Origin: Turritopsis dohrnii
Lineage: Eukaryota > Cnidaria > Hydrozoa > Anthoathecata > Oceaniidae
DNA length: 64,000 nucleotides
NCBI GenBank assembly: GCA_027922465.2
Contig: BQMF02000228.1
Coordinates: 248,001 to 312,000 of the forward strand
Direction of reading: 5' to 3'
Shown here: one piece after another, positions 9,760-20,368 of the stretch
How positions within the stretch are numbered: position 1 is the stretch's first letter
How the letters are laid out: each line of letters starts with the position of its first letter
The notes under the pieces: model-generated
What the model saw: the letters and a program-made list of their open reading frames with translations, nothing else
Databases searched by the model: none
What the model was told of the DNA's origin: nothing
Translations under genes and position numbers: made by a program

Positions 9760-11480
9760 ATGGGGGTAAGTTTAGAACAGTATCGAGCATCAATAGGAAG
9801 TTTTATTTCTGTCAAATTTTTGAAATCTCTGTACTACGCCGAAACTGCATACCTTTTGAAAGTTGTAATTTCTGGTGTTTTCTCAACTTTCAGGCTTTTA
9901 TGCCGTGCAGAGTTAGTTAAACTCCAATACTTTTACATGATCTTTTATTTTAGCCTCATTCTCTTATCAGGTGACATCGAACTTAATCCGGGTCCACGTG
10001 ATAGTAAGACAACCCTTTCTGTTTGTCATTGGAATCTTAACAGTGTATGGGTGGATGATTTTTCCAAAATTGCCCAAATATCAGCATTTTTAAACGTCCA
10101 CGACTTTGATATCTTTTGTTTGGGCGAAACTTTTTTAACTTCTCAAATTGAGGATAATGATCCTAGGCTAGCAGTTGAAGGGTATGGGATTTTTCGTTGT
10201 GACCATCCTTCTGATACGAGGCGGGGTGGAGTATGTATTTATTATAAAGATAACTTGTCACTAGTTGTTAGGCCTGAGTTAACATCACTAGATGAATGTC
10301 TTGTATGCGAACTTAAATTTGAAGTAAATCGTTTTTTTATATGTCCTTGTTATCGTTCCCCGAGCCAGAATGCTGATCAATTCGGGGTTTTCAAGCAAAA
10401 ATGGGAGGATACTGTGATAAATGTAAATTTTTGTGCCCCCACTTTGTCTATTTTTATTGGGGATTTCAATGCTAGAAATTCCCAATGGTGGTCGAGCGAC
10501 ATTACTGATCTTGAGGGCAGGGATATTGGGGATCTAGCAACTCAACATAACCTTTGTCAGGTCATTGCTGGGCCCACTCACATTCTGCCAAATTCTTCTA
10601 CATGCATCGATCTAATTTTTTCTTCAGCAAAGGAATTGGTTCTTGATTCAGGTGTCCTACCCTCATTATACCCTCGGTGTCACCACCAAGTAACCTTTGC
10701 GAAATTTGGTTTTAAGACTTCTTTTCCAACTGCTTATAAACGTAAAATCTGGGACTTCAAGAGCTGACCCGATTGCCATAAGGAAGGCATTGGAAAGGTT
10801 TGACTGGGATAGAGCCTTTGCGGGACTAGATTTAAACGGGCAAGTTTCGGTTTTAACTGAAACTATTATCAACATTTTTTCAAACCATGTGCCAAACAAA
10901 ATCATAACTGTCAGGAATAAAGATGCGTTGTGGATGACAGCTGAAATTAAGAAAATGATCCTCGAGAAAGCCAAAAGATACAGGCGATTTGTAAAGCATG
11001 GTCGAAAGGCTGAAGATCTTCAAGCTCTTTGCGAAATTACTTCCCAGTGCAAAATAGCTATCAAAAATGCTAAAGACGAATATTTTACCAAACTTGCTAA
11101 TTCTTTAAATGATCCGAAATTAGGTTCCAAAAAATACTGGTCTATAATTAATCAATTCCTTCATAGGAGGAAAATACCAAAGATCCCCCCTGTTCGTAAT
11201 TCTGGTAACGTTCTAATCTCAGATACAACGAAAAAAGCGAATATTTTTAATAATTTTTTCGCCACGCAATGTTCTCCCATTAATACTGATAGTGTTTTGC
11301 CTCCACCAAGTTTTGTTACTGACTTGAGATTGGATTCAATCTGTCTCGACGAATCTAAAGTTTTAGCACTTATTCGCGCATTGAACGTTAACAAAGCTCA
11401 TGGATGGGATGAAATTTCTATCCGCATGATTAAAATCTGTGATGAATCTTTGGTAATACCACTAATCATACTTGCCAACC
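9760..11480 (+). pseudogene. LINE ORF2, N-terminal part: 2A motif, APE endonuclease, start of reverse transcriptase
   Basis: From the ATG at 9760 the frame encodes a roughly 80-residue leader, hydrophobic at its end (FYMIFYFSLILLSG), then a 2A-type motif (see 9970-9996), then an APE-like endonuclease. Blocks seen are VCHWNLNSV, FCLGETFL, RRGGVCIYY, CPCYRSPSQ, FIGDFNARNSQWW and STCIDLIFS. The frame ends in TGA at 10765-10767; the protein resumes in another frame from about 10764 (ADPIAIRKALERFDWDRAF), so a small deletion caused a frameshift. The second part covers the linker and reverse-transcriptase blocks 0-1, ending at LVIPLIIL before the insertion at about 11481. Confidence 0.8.
9970..9996 (+). 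other. 2A-type ribosome-skipping motif in LINE ORF2
   Basis: The codons read GDIELNPGP, matching the 2A consensus D-x-E-x-N-P-G-P exactly. At such motifs the ribosome skips the Gly-Pro bond, releasing the upstream peptide and continuing with Pro at the start of the next product. 2A motifs ahead of the endonuclease are described in CR1, L2 and Rex1-type LINEs. Here it would separate a hydrophobic leader from the endonuclease. Activity is inferred from the motif only. Confidence 0.75.
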
Positions 11481-12184
11481 GTCCCGCATCAAGCGGGACG
11501 CTCACGCATTTTCATCCTTGTCCCGCAGCACGCCCGCATTGAAAAATTGTCACGCATTTTGGAAAATCATTAAAAAAATCACGCAATAAGCACGCATTTC
11601 GTCTTTATGACAACAAAAAAGCATGGGCATTGACGTCATTATCTTTAGAACGTTCTTCAAACGTTGTTTATTGTTCTTTGCAATTGTTTTTGAATTCAAA
11701 ATAATAGGTAATAGACATAGAATTCATATAAATAATAGAAACACCATATGCTTACATACAGTCTCGTGTCTTAAAAAAATACGTTTGTGTTACGAGTATT
11801 AGATTCATTGTATGCATAGTCAGTGTTGTTACTTGCTTTACGCTACAATATAATAATTACACAAAATGGCAGCAAAAAGACAAGATAATGTATTTTCAAG
11901 TATATAGTGGTACTGGTGGTAAAAAAGCAAAACAATTATGTTGTTACTCCTCATCTTGGGAGAAGGAATTTCCTGTTTCCAGGGTTAATCGTAACGAACA
12001 TTCGTTTTACTGTATACCATGCAAAAAATCTATATCTTGTGGACATATGGGCCGAGGGGATGTTATTTGTCAATTTATTTACCTGAAAAGTGAAAAATTT
12101 AAACCCCGCTGTGGGGGCTTACAGCGCCCCCCAGCTGTTAAGAGGAAATGCATGACGGAACAAACGCTTCGTGTTTGTCCCGCA
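11481..12184. mobile_element. insertion in LINE ORF2 carrying a BED/hAT-type zinc-finger fragment
   Basis: LINE coding sequence stops near 11480 and resumes near 12177. The 8-mer GTCCCGCA stands at both junctions (11481-11488, 12177-12184), the size of a hAT target duplication, though it also lies in a hairpin (CGTCCCGC/GCGGGACG). Near the left end the word CACGCATT recurs. Inside, from about 11888, a frame encodes SSWEKEFPV...FYCIPCKKSISCGHMGRGDV, a zinc-finger module usual at the N-terminus of hAT-like transposases and their host derivatives. It appears to be frame-shifted from an ATG at about 11866. Matching terminal inverted repeats were not found, so the class is tentative. Confidence 0.45.
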
Positions 12185-12776
12185 ATCCATTTCCGAAAAG
12201 TTGGCAAGTATGCTAATGAAAATATTCAACTTGTCTCTCGCTTCTCACAAGTTTCCAGATAATTGGAAAAAAGGCAACATAGTCCCTGTTTACAAAAATA
12301 AAGGAGATAAATCTATCGTTAAAAATTACAGACCTGTTTCTCTTTTGCCCATATTTGGAAAAATATACGAAAAATGTATTTTTGATGCTATTTACAGCTA
12401 TATGGAAGATAACGGTTTATTTTCAACTTGTCAGTCTGGCTTTCGAAAGGGTGATTCATGTATATTTCAGCTGTTATCTATAACGCATGACATCTTTAAG
12501 GGCTTTGATGTTAACCCATAGATACTCGTGGCATATTCTTGGACATATCTAAAGCCTTCGACAAAGTTTGGCATGAGGGTCTAATATTTAAACTCAAATC
12601 TCATGGTATCTCTGGTTCACTACTACTTTTGCTGGAAGATTTTCTGAGGGGAAGATTCCAAAGAGTTGTTCTAAATGGTCAAGTCTCGGAATGGAAGAAG
12701 ATTTTGGCTGGAGTCCCGCAGGGTTCCATTCTGGGTCCATTGTTCTTTCTTATTTTCATAAACGACCTACCTCAAT
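12177..12776 (+). pseudogene. LINE reverse transcriptase, middle part
   Basis: Reverse-transcriptase blocks follow in order: FPDNWKKGNIVPVYKNKG, NYRPVSLLPIFGKIYEK, QSGFRKGDSC, then after a frameshift near 12515-12525 (in-frame TAG after GFDVNP) DISKAFDKVWHEGL and GVPQGSILGPLFFLIFINDL. The last block is the YINDL-type motif just before the FADD catalytic motif, which is absent because the next insertion begins here. The start, ISEKLASMLMKIFNLSL, aligns to the same family positions as the end of the previous segment, so the two may not be one original copy. Confidence 0.75.
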
Positions 12777-13225
12777 GGCAATTAGTCTGTGATTTAGAGT
12801 CTGCGAGACTCTACTAATAACGCAATGTAAGTTCTAATGAAGGAACGCAGCCTTCGAATTTTGGAAGCTTTAACAAACATTTAAAAGTAGATTGCGTTTT
12901 GTTTCAAAAGTACATAATCTGATATTTTGTAGCTTAATCCATGAAAGATTGAATTCTTATCAAATAGGCCTACATAAAAATGGGACTTTTAGTTAATTAC
13001 GCTAACTGAAAATACTTGATATGTTGCTTTTCTTGACGGTAAAGCTTATCAGTTCAAAATTTCTTATCAGTTGTTAGCTAACTATACACTGTGTTTCTGT
13101 ATTAGGGCTTTCATTCAAAGATCTAGTTCGAAAAGGCAGTTATTTGTTTGAATTCATTTTTGGTTTCATGAAATTATATTATATTTTTTTTTTTTCGAAA
13201 CGCGTGGTTTTTTTTTCTACACATA
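12775..13225. repeat. interspersed repeat A, copy 1, left part
   Basis: Begins AATGGCAATTAGTCTGTGA, and is similar over its length to 22748-23190 (copy 2). It includes the shared string GAACGCAGCCTT and an A/T tract next to ACGCG. It interrupts the LINE just before its FADD motif and is itself interrupted at about 13226; the right part is at 20106-20368. No inverted termini or coding frame were found. Confidence 0.65.
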
Positions 13226-13931
13226 AGCTTAGTTTCCATACGACTGTATTCTGCAGTCGACTGCAAAATTCTCTTAAGTATTTTTCAGTCGACTGCAATT
13301 TGATTTCCATGTGACTGCATTTTGCAGTTGTTCAAAGAGTAAAGGAACGCAGAATGATATGATATTCTGTACTGTTTTTACTCTTCTGATATCAAAAGTA
13401 TGGCTGCTTTTAATATAAGACTACTATTACTTCAACAATTACGATTAATTTTATTTTATTCTTATCGAAAATATCAACAAAGCCGCAAAAGAAAATATAA
13501 GAAGAAAATGTGAGTACGAAAACTGTTCAAAGAAAGAAGTCAGAAAGGATAATATTTTGATAAAAGATTTAATGCTTTTTGACAAGGAATATTTTTTCAA
13601 GTCCTTTCGAATGACTACAACAAATTATGTTTTTGTATGATTTATTTGAATAGAATTAATCGCCGACATGCCGAACCATCTCTTCTATTAACTATGCAAT
13701 GACCTAATATTTACTATTTCTTAAAACCTGATTGGTTCAAGAGCTCGACTGCAAAAAAAGTCGACTGCAAAAGTAGAATGAATTCAACTTTTACGTCGAA
13801 ACTCAAGAGAAATATTTTTTATAAAATTATGCCAAGACAGCGGAAATTTGGTTTAACTGCGCATGCGATTTGAAAAACGTTGTCGGCATTTTGCAGTTGA
13901 CTGCAAAATACGGTCGTATGGAAACTAAGCT
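13226..13931. mobile_element. MITE with long terminal inverted repeats
   Basis: AGCTTAGTTTCCATACGAC at 13226-13244 is repeated inverted at 13913-13931, and the similarity continues inward (TGCAGTCGACTGCAAAAT against TGCAGTTGACTGCAAAAT) to about 45 bases. The interior holds no recognised gene. The target duplication is ambiguous: AGCT and ATA both fit because the terminus is palindromic. It sits about 10 bases from the Harbinger element that follows. Confidence 0.8.
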
Positions 13932-14252
13932 ATAGTCTTAGGGGTCGGTTACACGTAAAATTCACCCCGGGGCGAGTTCAACCCTATGTCTTAAGAAAAC
14001 CCTATAAGTGTATACACGTTGTGCCCGAGGTGAAATTTCACCCCGGGCTTATTTCACCCCTGTCTTAAGCATAGGGGTGAAAATTCACCTCGGGGCGAAA
14101 TGCGCATGATTTTAACGTGTATACACAAAATTATTTTCAATCCGGGTTTAAAATATGCGTAACTCACCTTTTATGCTGAAATTGTAAAAAAAACATGTTT
14201 AGATCTTGGATTCGTATGTTTTTTTTACGAGCACGCTGCTGTTAGAAGCAAG

Positions 14253-15443
14253 ATGGCAGAGTTCAGAAAAAATTTAATCAAGTATGTTAATTCTTTGTAA
14301 TACAATACTGTAATAAACATTTATGTAATTTGCAATAAAATAACAAAATAATAATTTATTTCGTTATTTTTTATAGTGACTATTGCAGTGACAATGAATC
14401 AGATTCATCTAGCTCCCCAGTACCACCTCCTAAAAAGTTTAAAAAAACAATAAAAAAACAACCAAGCAAGCATACAAGCAGCCAAAGATTTCGCTGGAGT
14501 ATAGAAATGCAAGAGGACCTCCTAAAGTGTTTGGCAGAGACAAAGACGAACTATGAATTTAAAGGACTAGCTTTCGAAGCAGATCTAGTGCGTCTTTATT
14601 CTGATGTACGTACTCTCATGGCCACTAAATATGAAAATGGCGAGTTTGGGCCAATTTCCACCAGCCAAATTGATCAGGATCTAAGTACTGATGAGTTATC
14701 AGATGCTAAGGTGAGGTTAGGAGAAGAAAAGAAAGCAGTGAAAATAGGCTATGACCGTGTAAAGCAGAAAATGAAAGACATCAGGCAAGATTATAGGAAG
14801 GCAGTGACGGAAGGTAGAAGATCGGGGAGTGGAAAAGTAGTATGTGATAATTGGGAAATATTGAAGAATATATGGGGTGGCTCACCGGCAACAAAGACTA
14901 TTAATAATGCAATGGACTCGTTCGAATTTGGTGAGGCTTTGCATTTGCCAGAAGAGACTTTACCTGACGATTACGAGGAAAGGCCATTTCAAAGAGAGGA
15001 AAATCCGATATCAGAAGAAATAGAGGACGATAATAGGTCTGAGGAGAGCTTTTCAAGCAATTCCCAAGGCAAAAAAGCTCCAACTGCTACTTACGTAGAC
15101 AACAAAAGAAAACTTTTGGAAAAAAACCTATCTGCTAGTCAGCGAGATCAAGTGTATTTGAACCTAGCCAAGGATGACCTGAAGTTAAAGCAGTCAATGC
15201 TGGAATCCTTGACTGAAGCCACAAAAGAAACAAATAAAGTTTTTGGGCAAATTTCAACGTCAATTGAATGAAAAAGTTGGAGAATCAATTGGGAATGGTT
15301 TGGCACTACTTGCCCAAGCCTTAAGTGGAATGCAAACTCCCCAACCTCCACCTCAGCCACCTTCACCATTCGATTATCAATACCGCCCCCACCCTATGCA
15401 ATTCAATTTGAACCGAAACCATCATCTTACAGTTTTGTTGTAG
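14253..15443 (+). CDS. Harbinger C Myb/SANT-like DNA-binding protein (frameshifted near the end)
   Basis: Two exons fit: 14253-14281 (MAEFRKNLI..), GT donor after it, and an exon from 14377. The phase joins to give an Asp/Ser-rich, then lysine-rich N-terminus followed by RFRWSIEMQEDLLKCLAETK, the start of a Myb/SANT-like trihelix. The trihelix includes KQKMKDIRQDYRKAV and NWEILKNIWGG. The C-terminal helical tail is split: the first frame stops at 15271 after QISTSIE, while KVGESIGNGLALLAQALSG continues in a neighbouring frame to 15443. A one- or two-base indel near 15260 is likely. In active Harbingers this protein imports the transposase into the nucleus and binds the subterminal DNA. Confidence 0.75.
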
Positions 15444-15969
15444 AATCAAGCCCTCAAGGATCCAAAGAAAAAAACTATGAAACATTGTAATGATTTTATT
15501 TTTACTTTGAGAACAAATAGTTTCCAGAAGATTACAAATACTCCTTAAAATAGTCCGTAATTGTGTCTCTAACTTTTTTACCCAGTGCAGTGTTAAGGCG
15601 GCCGCAAATCGAGACAACATTTGTGACAACATGCATTGACAACATTTGTTGGCCAACATGTTGCCTCGATTTGCTATAGCGAGCAACATGTTGGAGAAGG
15701 AAAAAAATCGTCAAAAATGTTGGCCAACATTTTTAAACTTTTTTAAAAATGTTGGCCAACATTTTTGATGATATTTCATGTTGCTCTATGTTGCTTGCGA
15801 TTTGCTATACTTTTCAACATGTTGGCCCAACATTTTGGACAACATTTTGATATTATGATGTCTTTTCGAATGTTTTTTATACTTTTCGAATGTTTTTAAT
15901 CCCATCGGACCTGTATGAAAAAAATATCAAAAGAAAATCCAAACAAGAAAGTTCAATAATTTCATTAAA

Positions 15970-16791
15970 ATGGATGAAGCTTCGCAACGTAATAAATTTA
16001 AGTGGGACGATGAGTCAGTGGAAAAACTCATTGACTTGTATGAGGAAAGACCTTGTCTATGGGACATTTCCGACAAAAGCTATTCAAAAAGAGATAAAAA
16101 AGAGAAGGCTTTGTCTGAAATTAAAGAAGCTATGGATATGGATCTAAAAACCATACAAGCTAAGTGGAAATCATTACGAGCCCAATTTGGTAGAGAGCTT
16201 TCTAAGGAAAACAAAACAAGGAGTGGCCAAAGTACTGACGAATTATTCGAGAGTTCCTGGCAATTCATGCAAAAAATGAAGTTCGTGGATCAAGTAAAGA
16301 AAACAGCCAAGAGTTTATCAACAATAAACTTTGAATCACAGTCGATGATGGTCAACGACGAAAGTGATACTGAAGATCTGATGGATGGCTCTATCGAAAT
16401 GGAGGCTAATTCACAAAAACAAGTCAGCAGGAAAAGATGTATCACTCCTGCTGAAGAAAGACAGAAACAAAAGCAAAAGTTAATTGCAAAGTGTATTGAT
16501 GTGTTGGATAAGCCCCAAAGCCCAAAACGCCCATTACTTGAGGATCCATTCGCTCTATACGTGTCAGAGCAACTGAAAACCTTGGACAACAAGAGTCGTT
16601 GTATTGCAGAAAAAAGAATCAACGATATCATATTTGAAATAAAAATGCAAGAGTTTGGTTCTGGTGCTGCTCACTATTCAAAAAACAACCAATTTGTACA
16701 TTCTCGACACGCTCTGTCCCCAGCCCCAATTAACCCTTATGATGTAACCCAGGGTCAATATACTTCAATGCTTCAAGATTATAATAATTGA
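15970..16791 (+). CDS. Harbinger D MADF-type DNA-binding protein
   Basis: A 273-residue intact frame from the ATG at 15970. Residues about 10-100 form a MADF (Myb/SANT-like) domain: WDDESVEKLIDLYEERPCLW, DISDKSYSKRDKKEKALSEI, TIQAKWKSLRAQFGREL. A linker rich in acidic and basic residues follows, then a C-terminal segment (DPFALYVSEQLKTLDNKSRC) resembling the BESS-like dimerisation end of such proteins. It would recruit the transposase to the element's ends. Confidence 0.85.
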   Translation: MDEASQRNKFKWDDESVEKLIDLYEERPCLWDISDKSYSKRDKKEKALSEIKEAMDMDLKTIQAKWKSLRAQFGRELSKENKTRSGQSTDELFESSWQFMQKMKFVDQVKKTAKSLSTINFESQSMMVNDESDTEDLMDGSIEMEANSQKQVSRKRCITPAEERQKQKQKLIAKCIDVLDKPQSPKRPLLEDPFALYVSEQLKTLDNKSRCIAEKRINDIIFEIKMQEFGSGAAHYSKNNQFVHSRHALSPAPINPYDVTQGQYTSMLQDYNN

Positions 16792-16920
16792 CACGTTTTT
16801 ATTATGTAACTTATAATATAGTTTATAGTATATTTTACATAATATTGTTTACATTTTATGTTTTTGTTATTAAACTTTTCAAAGAATAAAATGTAGTTAA
16901 CTTTTAGTTTATAGTGTTTT

Positions 16921-18170
16921 TCATGACCGTTCCCATTGCCAATTGACACTTCCTCCTTCGCTCATGAAATATTCTGTAAAAATTTCTCTGATCACCTTAG
17001 CATTTCTTGATGCATTTTTTCCTGTCTGTTTTGGAAAAGATGTAGAAAATACCCCAAGCGGATTTACTTGCTCAGATCGCCAGGATCCTGGAACTAATTG
17101 ACCATTTCTATCAACATAATCTATTAAACCAGGTGGTGTGTACACAGATTTACTATTTATCCGGAGAAAGTTATGCAGCACCAAAGCACATGATGTTATT
17201 GTACGAGCTTTTTCTGGCGATAAATTTAAAGGTTGTTGAAAAATACGCCATTTATTAGCCATAATACCAAAAAGGTTTTCTGAGATTCTACGAGCTCGGC
17301 TATGGCGATAATTGTAGATGCGTTTATCTTCTGTTTCTGTGGATAAGGTTTCATCATATATGGTTTCAACGCAAATGCATCGTCTCCAACAAAAACATGA
17401 GGTACTTTCGTCCACCCAAAAGGCAACACTTTGGCTTCAGGAATTCCTAAATCACCGTCTTCAATTTTTTTCCGCAGATCAGATGCATTCCAAACGCCTG
17501 AATCATTCATACGCCCATTGCTACCTATATCTGCATAGATACATTCGTAATTTGGCCCAGCAATGGCTAATAGAATTATAGAAAATGTTTTCTTGTTATT
17601 GTAGTATTCTGACCCAGTACCAGGAGGTGGTCTTATTTGTATATGTTTGCCATCGATTGCCCCAAGACAATTAGGAAAGTTCCACCGCGATTCAAACGTT
17701 TCAGAAATGTTCATCCATTCAGAAGAAGAAGGAAGTTTTATATAATCTTTACCAATGTATGCTACAATTGCTTTTGCTGTTGTATCAACTATATATGATA
17801 TTGTCCTTTCTGATACACGGAATTGATAACATAATGATCTGAAGCTTTCACCTGTTGCAAGAAACCGAATGGTCAAAACTAGCCTTTCAGCAGGTGAGAC
17901 AACACGCTGTCCTGAAACTCCCGAACTTTTTGGAGCAATATAGGGCTCAATCAACTGTAGGATTACCTTGAAACAACTATAATCCATTCTCATCATTTCC
18001 TTATAAGATTTTGTATCTTCGATTAAGAGCTCCTGAACAAGATTAGTATACATGCCATCCTGATTCCTCCGCTGTATCCATTTTCTCGTAGGACCCCGAC
18101 TCTTTTTCTCATCATCTTCATCTATAGCCAAAGTCAACAAAATAAATGCTGCGGCTTCCCTTTCAGCCAT
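16921..18170 (-). pseudogene. Harbinger D DDE transposase, one frameshift
   Basis: Starts at the ATG at 18170 (MAEREAAAFILLTLAIDEDD). Blocks in order: CFKVILQLIEPYIAPK, RFLATGESFRSLCYQFRVS, first Asp in CLGAIDGKHIQIRPPP, GRMNDSGVWNAS, second Asp in HVFVGDDAFALKPYMMKPY. The frame then drifts and stops near 17226, while the neighbouring frame continues EDKRIYNYRHSRARRISENL with the catalytic Glu, then ALVLHNFLRINS, to a stop at 16921. A single-base indel around 17335-17345 explains this. All three acidic residues survive, so the lesion is recent. Confidence 0.85.
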
Positions 18171-20105
18171 TTTGAAAAATTGTGACGAGAAAGAGAATGA
18201 ATGAACTAATAAAATGTTGGTTTAAATGTTGGCAGAAATTTTATAGGGGTAGCAAATCGTACCAACATGTTGCCCAAAATGTTGGTGAAAATGTTGTCCT
18301 AAATGTTGTCTCGATTTGCGGCCGCCTTTATACGTATTGATTCTGTCAGCCTTTAAATTCCCCAATCTTTCATCTCTGATTATTTTTTCAACCATTGTTA
18401 AATCGACATCTGCTTTTTGTTTTTCACAAAAATTATGTAAAACAAAACAAGAAAAAATAATAGGCGGTAATCTTTCTGTAGGAATATCCATTGGTCTCAA
18501 TAATATTCTCCACCTTGCCTTCAGCCTCCCAAATGCGCATTCTATCTGATTTCTTGCACCTCGTAACATCTGATTAAATATAACTTGTTCGTTTGTGGAG
18601 CAAGTATCGTATTCTTTCATTACGTGAGGAAGAAGCGGGTAAGCTGGATCGCCTAACAAAAGTTGTGGAACGCATTCTCGCCCAGGCAAAAGTTCTTTGT
18701 GGAACAATTTGAATTTATTCTCTGTGAAGTTTCTTTGAATGTTACAATTAGCAAACACGCGGGCGTCATGAACACTGCCAGGCCACTTGATTTCAACATT
18801 CGTAAATTGGCCGTACGCGTTGCATATAGCCTGGCAATTGAGCGAGTAATACATTTTATATGAAAAGTAATCATGTGCGTTTTCAATGGGTTGCTTGATA
18901 GGTATATGTGTACCATCGACGCAACCAATAGTTTGTGGGAAACCAAATCTCATAAGAAATTGCGATATTGTCTTTGTTACGTCTTCTTTCTCTGTAGGAA
19001 ACTTTATAAGTTCTGGGCCAAGGTCCTTGGAAATTATTCCACATATTTCATATACAACTTGACCTACAGTACATCTGGCTATACCGAATGCATTGACAAT
19101 CATCTTCATGGAACCTTGATCATTTAGGTAGTATAGTGTAACTGCTACCCTTTTTTCCAAACCAATGATATCTTTGCGAACTTTCGACGATCTTTGCTTT
19201 GCATAAGGGCGAACAAGTGAAACCAACTTCATAAAGTCAGTTCTAGACATTCGGAAATTTTTATTCCATTCTTCATTGTTCATTTTTCCAGAATACAAAT
19301 TTTGCCACCATTTGTCTGTCCTACCAGGCTGAACCCAAACGGATCGTTTTCTTCGCAAATACCTTGAATAAAAGGCTTATAATATACTTATAAAAAATAA
19401 AAATAAAACAAAAATATGGTCGACTTTTGCCAACCAAGAAAAATGGTTAAGTTAACGTAATATTAACCTATTTTTGTTATTACAACAAGGTTATTCTAAC
19501 AGGATGCGATCATCAAAGTTCGCGGTCAACAATTTGCTATTTTTGTCTGGGATAAGCGAGGAAAATGTCGTTACAGCCTCGTTCTTTTAAACGCAAATAA
19601 CAGACTTTTAACCAAAAGATGGCATGATCACATCTTGTTAGATTAAGACACTCACAAGCAACTAGATTTAAAAATATAATGATAACTACCTCAATCTCAT
19701 TTGTCGATATCTTGCCATGGCGGTATTCCTAGCTGTCAAAATCTCAAGCCGCATCGTTTCTAATCGCCTCTGTTGGTTCAATATTTGAATTAGTAACAAC
19801 GAATAGAGTTGCAATAGAAGAATACTAATTGCCAGAATAGCTGACAAACTCGACAAAAATATTGTTAATTTCTTCTTATTGACAGCCATTTTGTTACTTC
19901 AACAAACACACTCGTAGAAAGAACGTAACCTTTGGTCTGTGTGCCGAATGGTCTTATCATGCGGCAAAGATAAATATTGCCGAGGCGAAAGTTCACAAAT
20001 TTCACCCCGGCTTTTAGCTTACGTGTATCGTAAAAACATTTGAACCCGGGGCGAAATTTCGCCCCGGGGCAGTTTTCACCCCGCCTACGTGTAACCGACC
20101 CCTTA

Positions 20106-20368
20106 GAAAAAGTTTTCTTATAAAAAATCATATAAGAATTCATATACAGCTCACGCATGTATAATTCTTTTGTCTTTAATAAATTAATTTCTGGTGGTTT
20201 ATGATTAGACCCTATTTACACTAATTAATCATTTTCATCGAATTTATCGTTAATGCCTGTTTCCACCAGTGAGATATAAAAATACACAAGCCTCAAAGAA
20301 CTTTGTAGTAACTTTTCATAACTTTAAGTACAATTGCTGCTACCGTTTTACGCCATCTGGCTCTTGTT
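20106..20368. repeat. interspersed repeat A, copy 1, right part
   Basis: Matches 23205-23473 of copy 2, including CATGTATAATTCTTTTGTCTT, TTAGACCCTATT and the end GCCATCTGGCTCTTGTT. LINE coding resumes at its edge with FSLVLDPLRSSNELN. The LINE's FADD motif should lie just before this and is lost. Confidence 0.7.

Larger units (their letters stand above)
15596..18327. mobile_element. PIF/Harbinger transposon D, complete, nested in C
   Basis: Termini AGGCGGCCGCAAATCGAGAC (15596) and its inverse ending at 18327 are flanked by TTA at 15593-15595 and 18328-18330. Both ends carry many CAACAT / TTGGCCAACA / AACATGTTGG words, and GCAAATCG recurs inverted within about 80 bases of each tip, so each end can fold on itself. 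It contains a MADF-type protein (+) and a DDE transposase (-) in the divergent-ends, convergent-genes plan of the class. Its sequence is unrelated at the termini to Harbinger C. Confidence 0.93.
15532..19889 (-). pseudogene. Harbinger C DDE transposase (HARBI1-like), split by Harbinger D
   Basis: Exon 1 is 19690-19889, starting MAVNKKKLTIFLSSLSAILA; exon 2 begins at 19362 after a CAAG acceptor, and the AG|G phase closes. The catalytic triad is visible: D in IGCVDGTHIPIKQP, D in LLLGDPAYPLLP, E in GARNQIECAFGRLKARW. Harbinger D enters after codons for RINTY; beyond it, from about 15595 down to 15532, the reading frame continues NTALGKKVRDTITDYFKEYL and stops. If element D and one TTA copy are ignored, the frame passes through without a gap, so this gene was intact when D landed. 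The first exon is strongly hydrophobic, which is odd for a nuclear enzyme. Confidence 0.85.
13941..20102. mobile_element. PIF/Harbinger transposon C, complete, with another Harbinger inside
   Basis: Termini GGGGTCGGTTACACGTA at 13941 and its reverse complement ending at 20102 are flanked by the 3-base duplication TTA (13938-13940, 20103-20105), the PIF/Harbinger hallmark. Subterminal sequence is rich in GGGGCGAAATTTCACCCC-like palindromes. The two genes of the class are present: a Myb/SANT-like protein (14253-15443, +) and a DDE transposase (15532-19889, -). Without the nested element it would be about 3.4 kb. Confidence 0.92.

Noticed and set aside
12515..12540. Recoding at the in-frame TAG in the first LINE's reverse transcriptase
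   Set aside because: The continuation is in a different frame and the copy carries other lesions, so decay explains it.
16921..17415. Programmed frameshift in the Harbinger D transposase
   Set aside because: No slippery heptamer with a stem-loop was recognised, and Harbinger transposases are not known to need one; a simple indel is enough.
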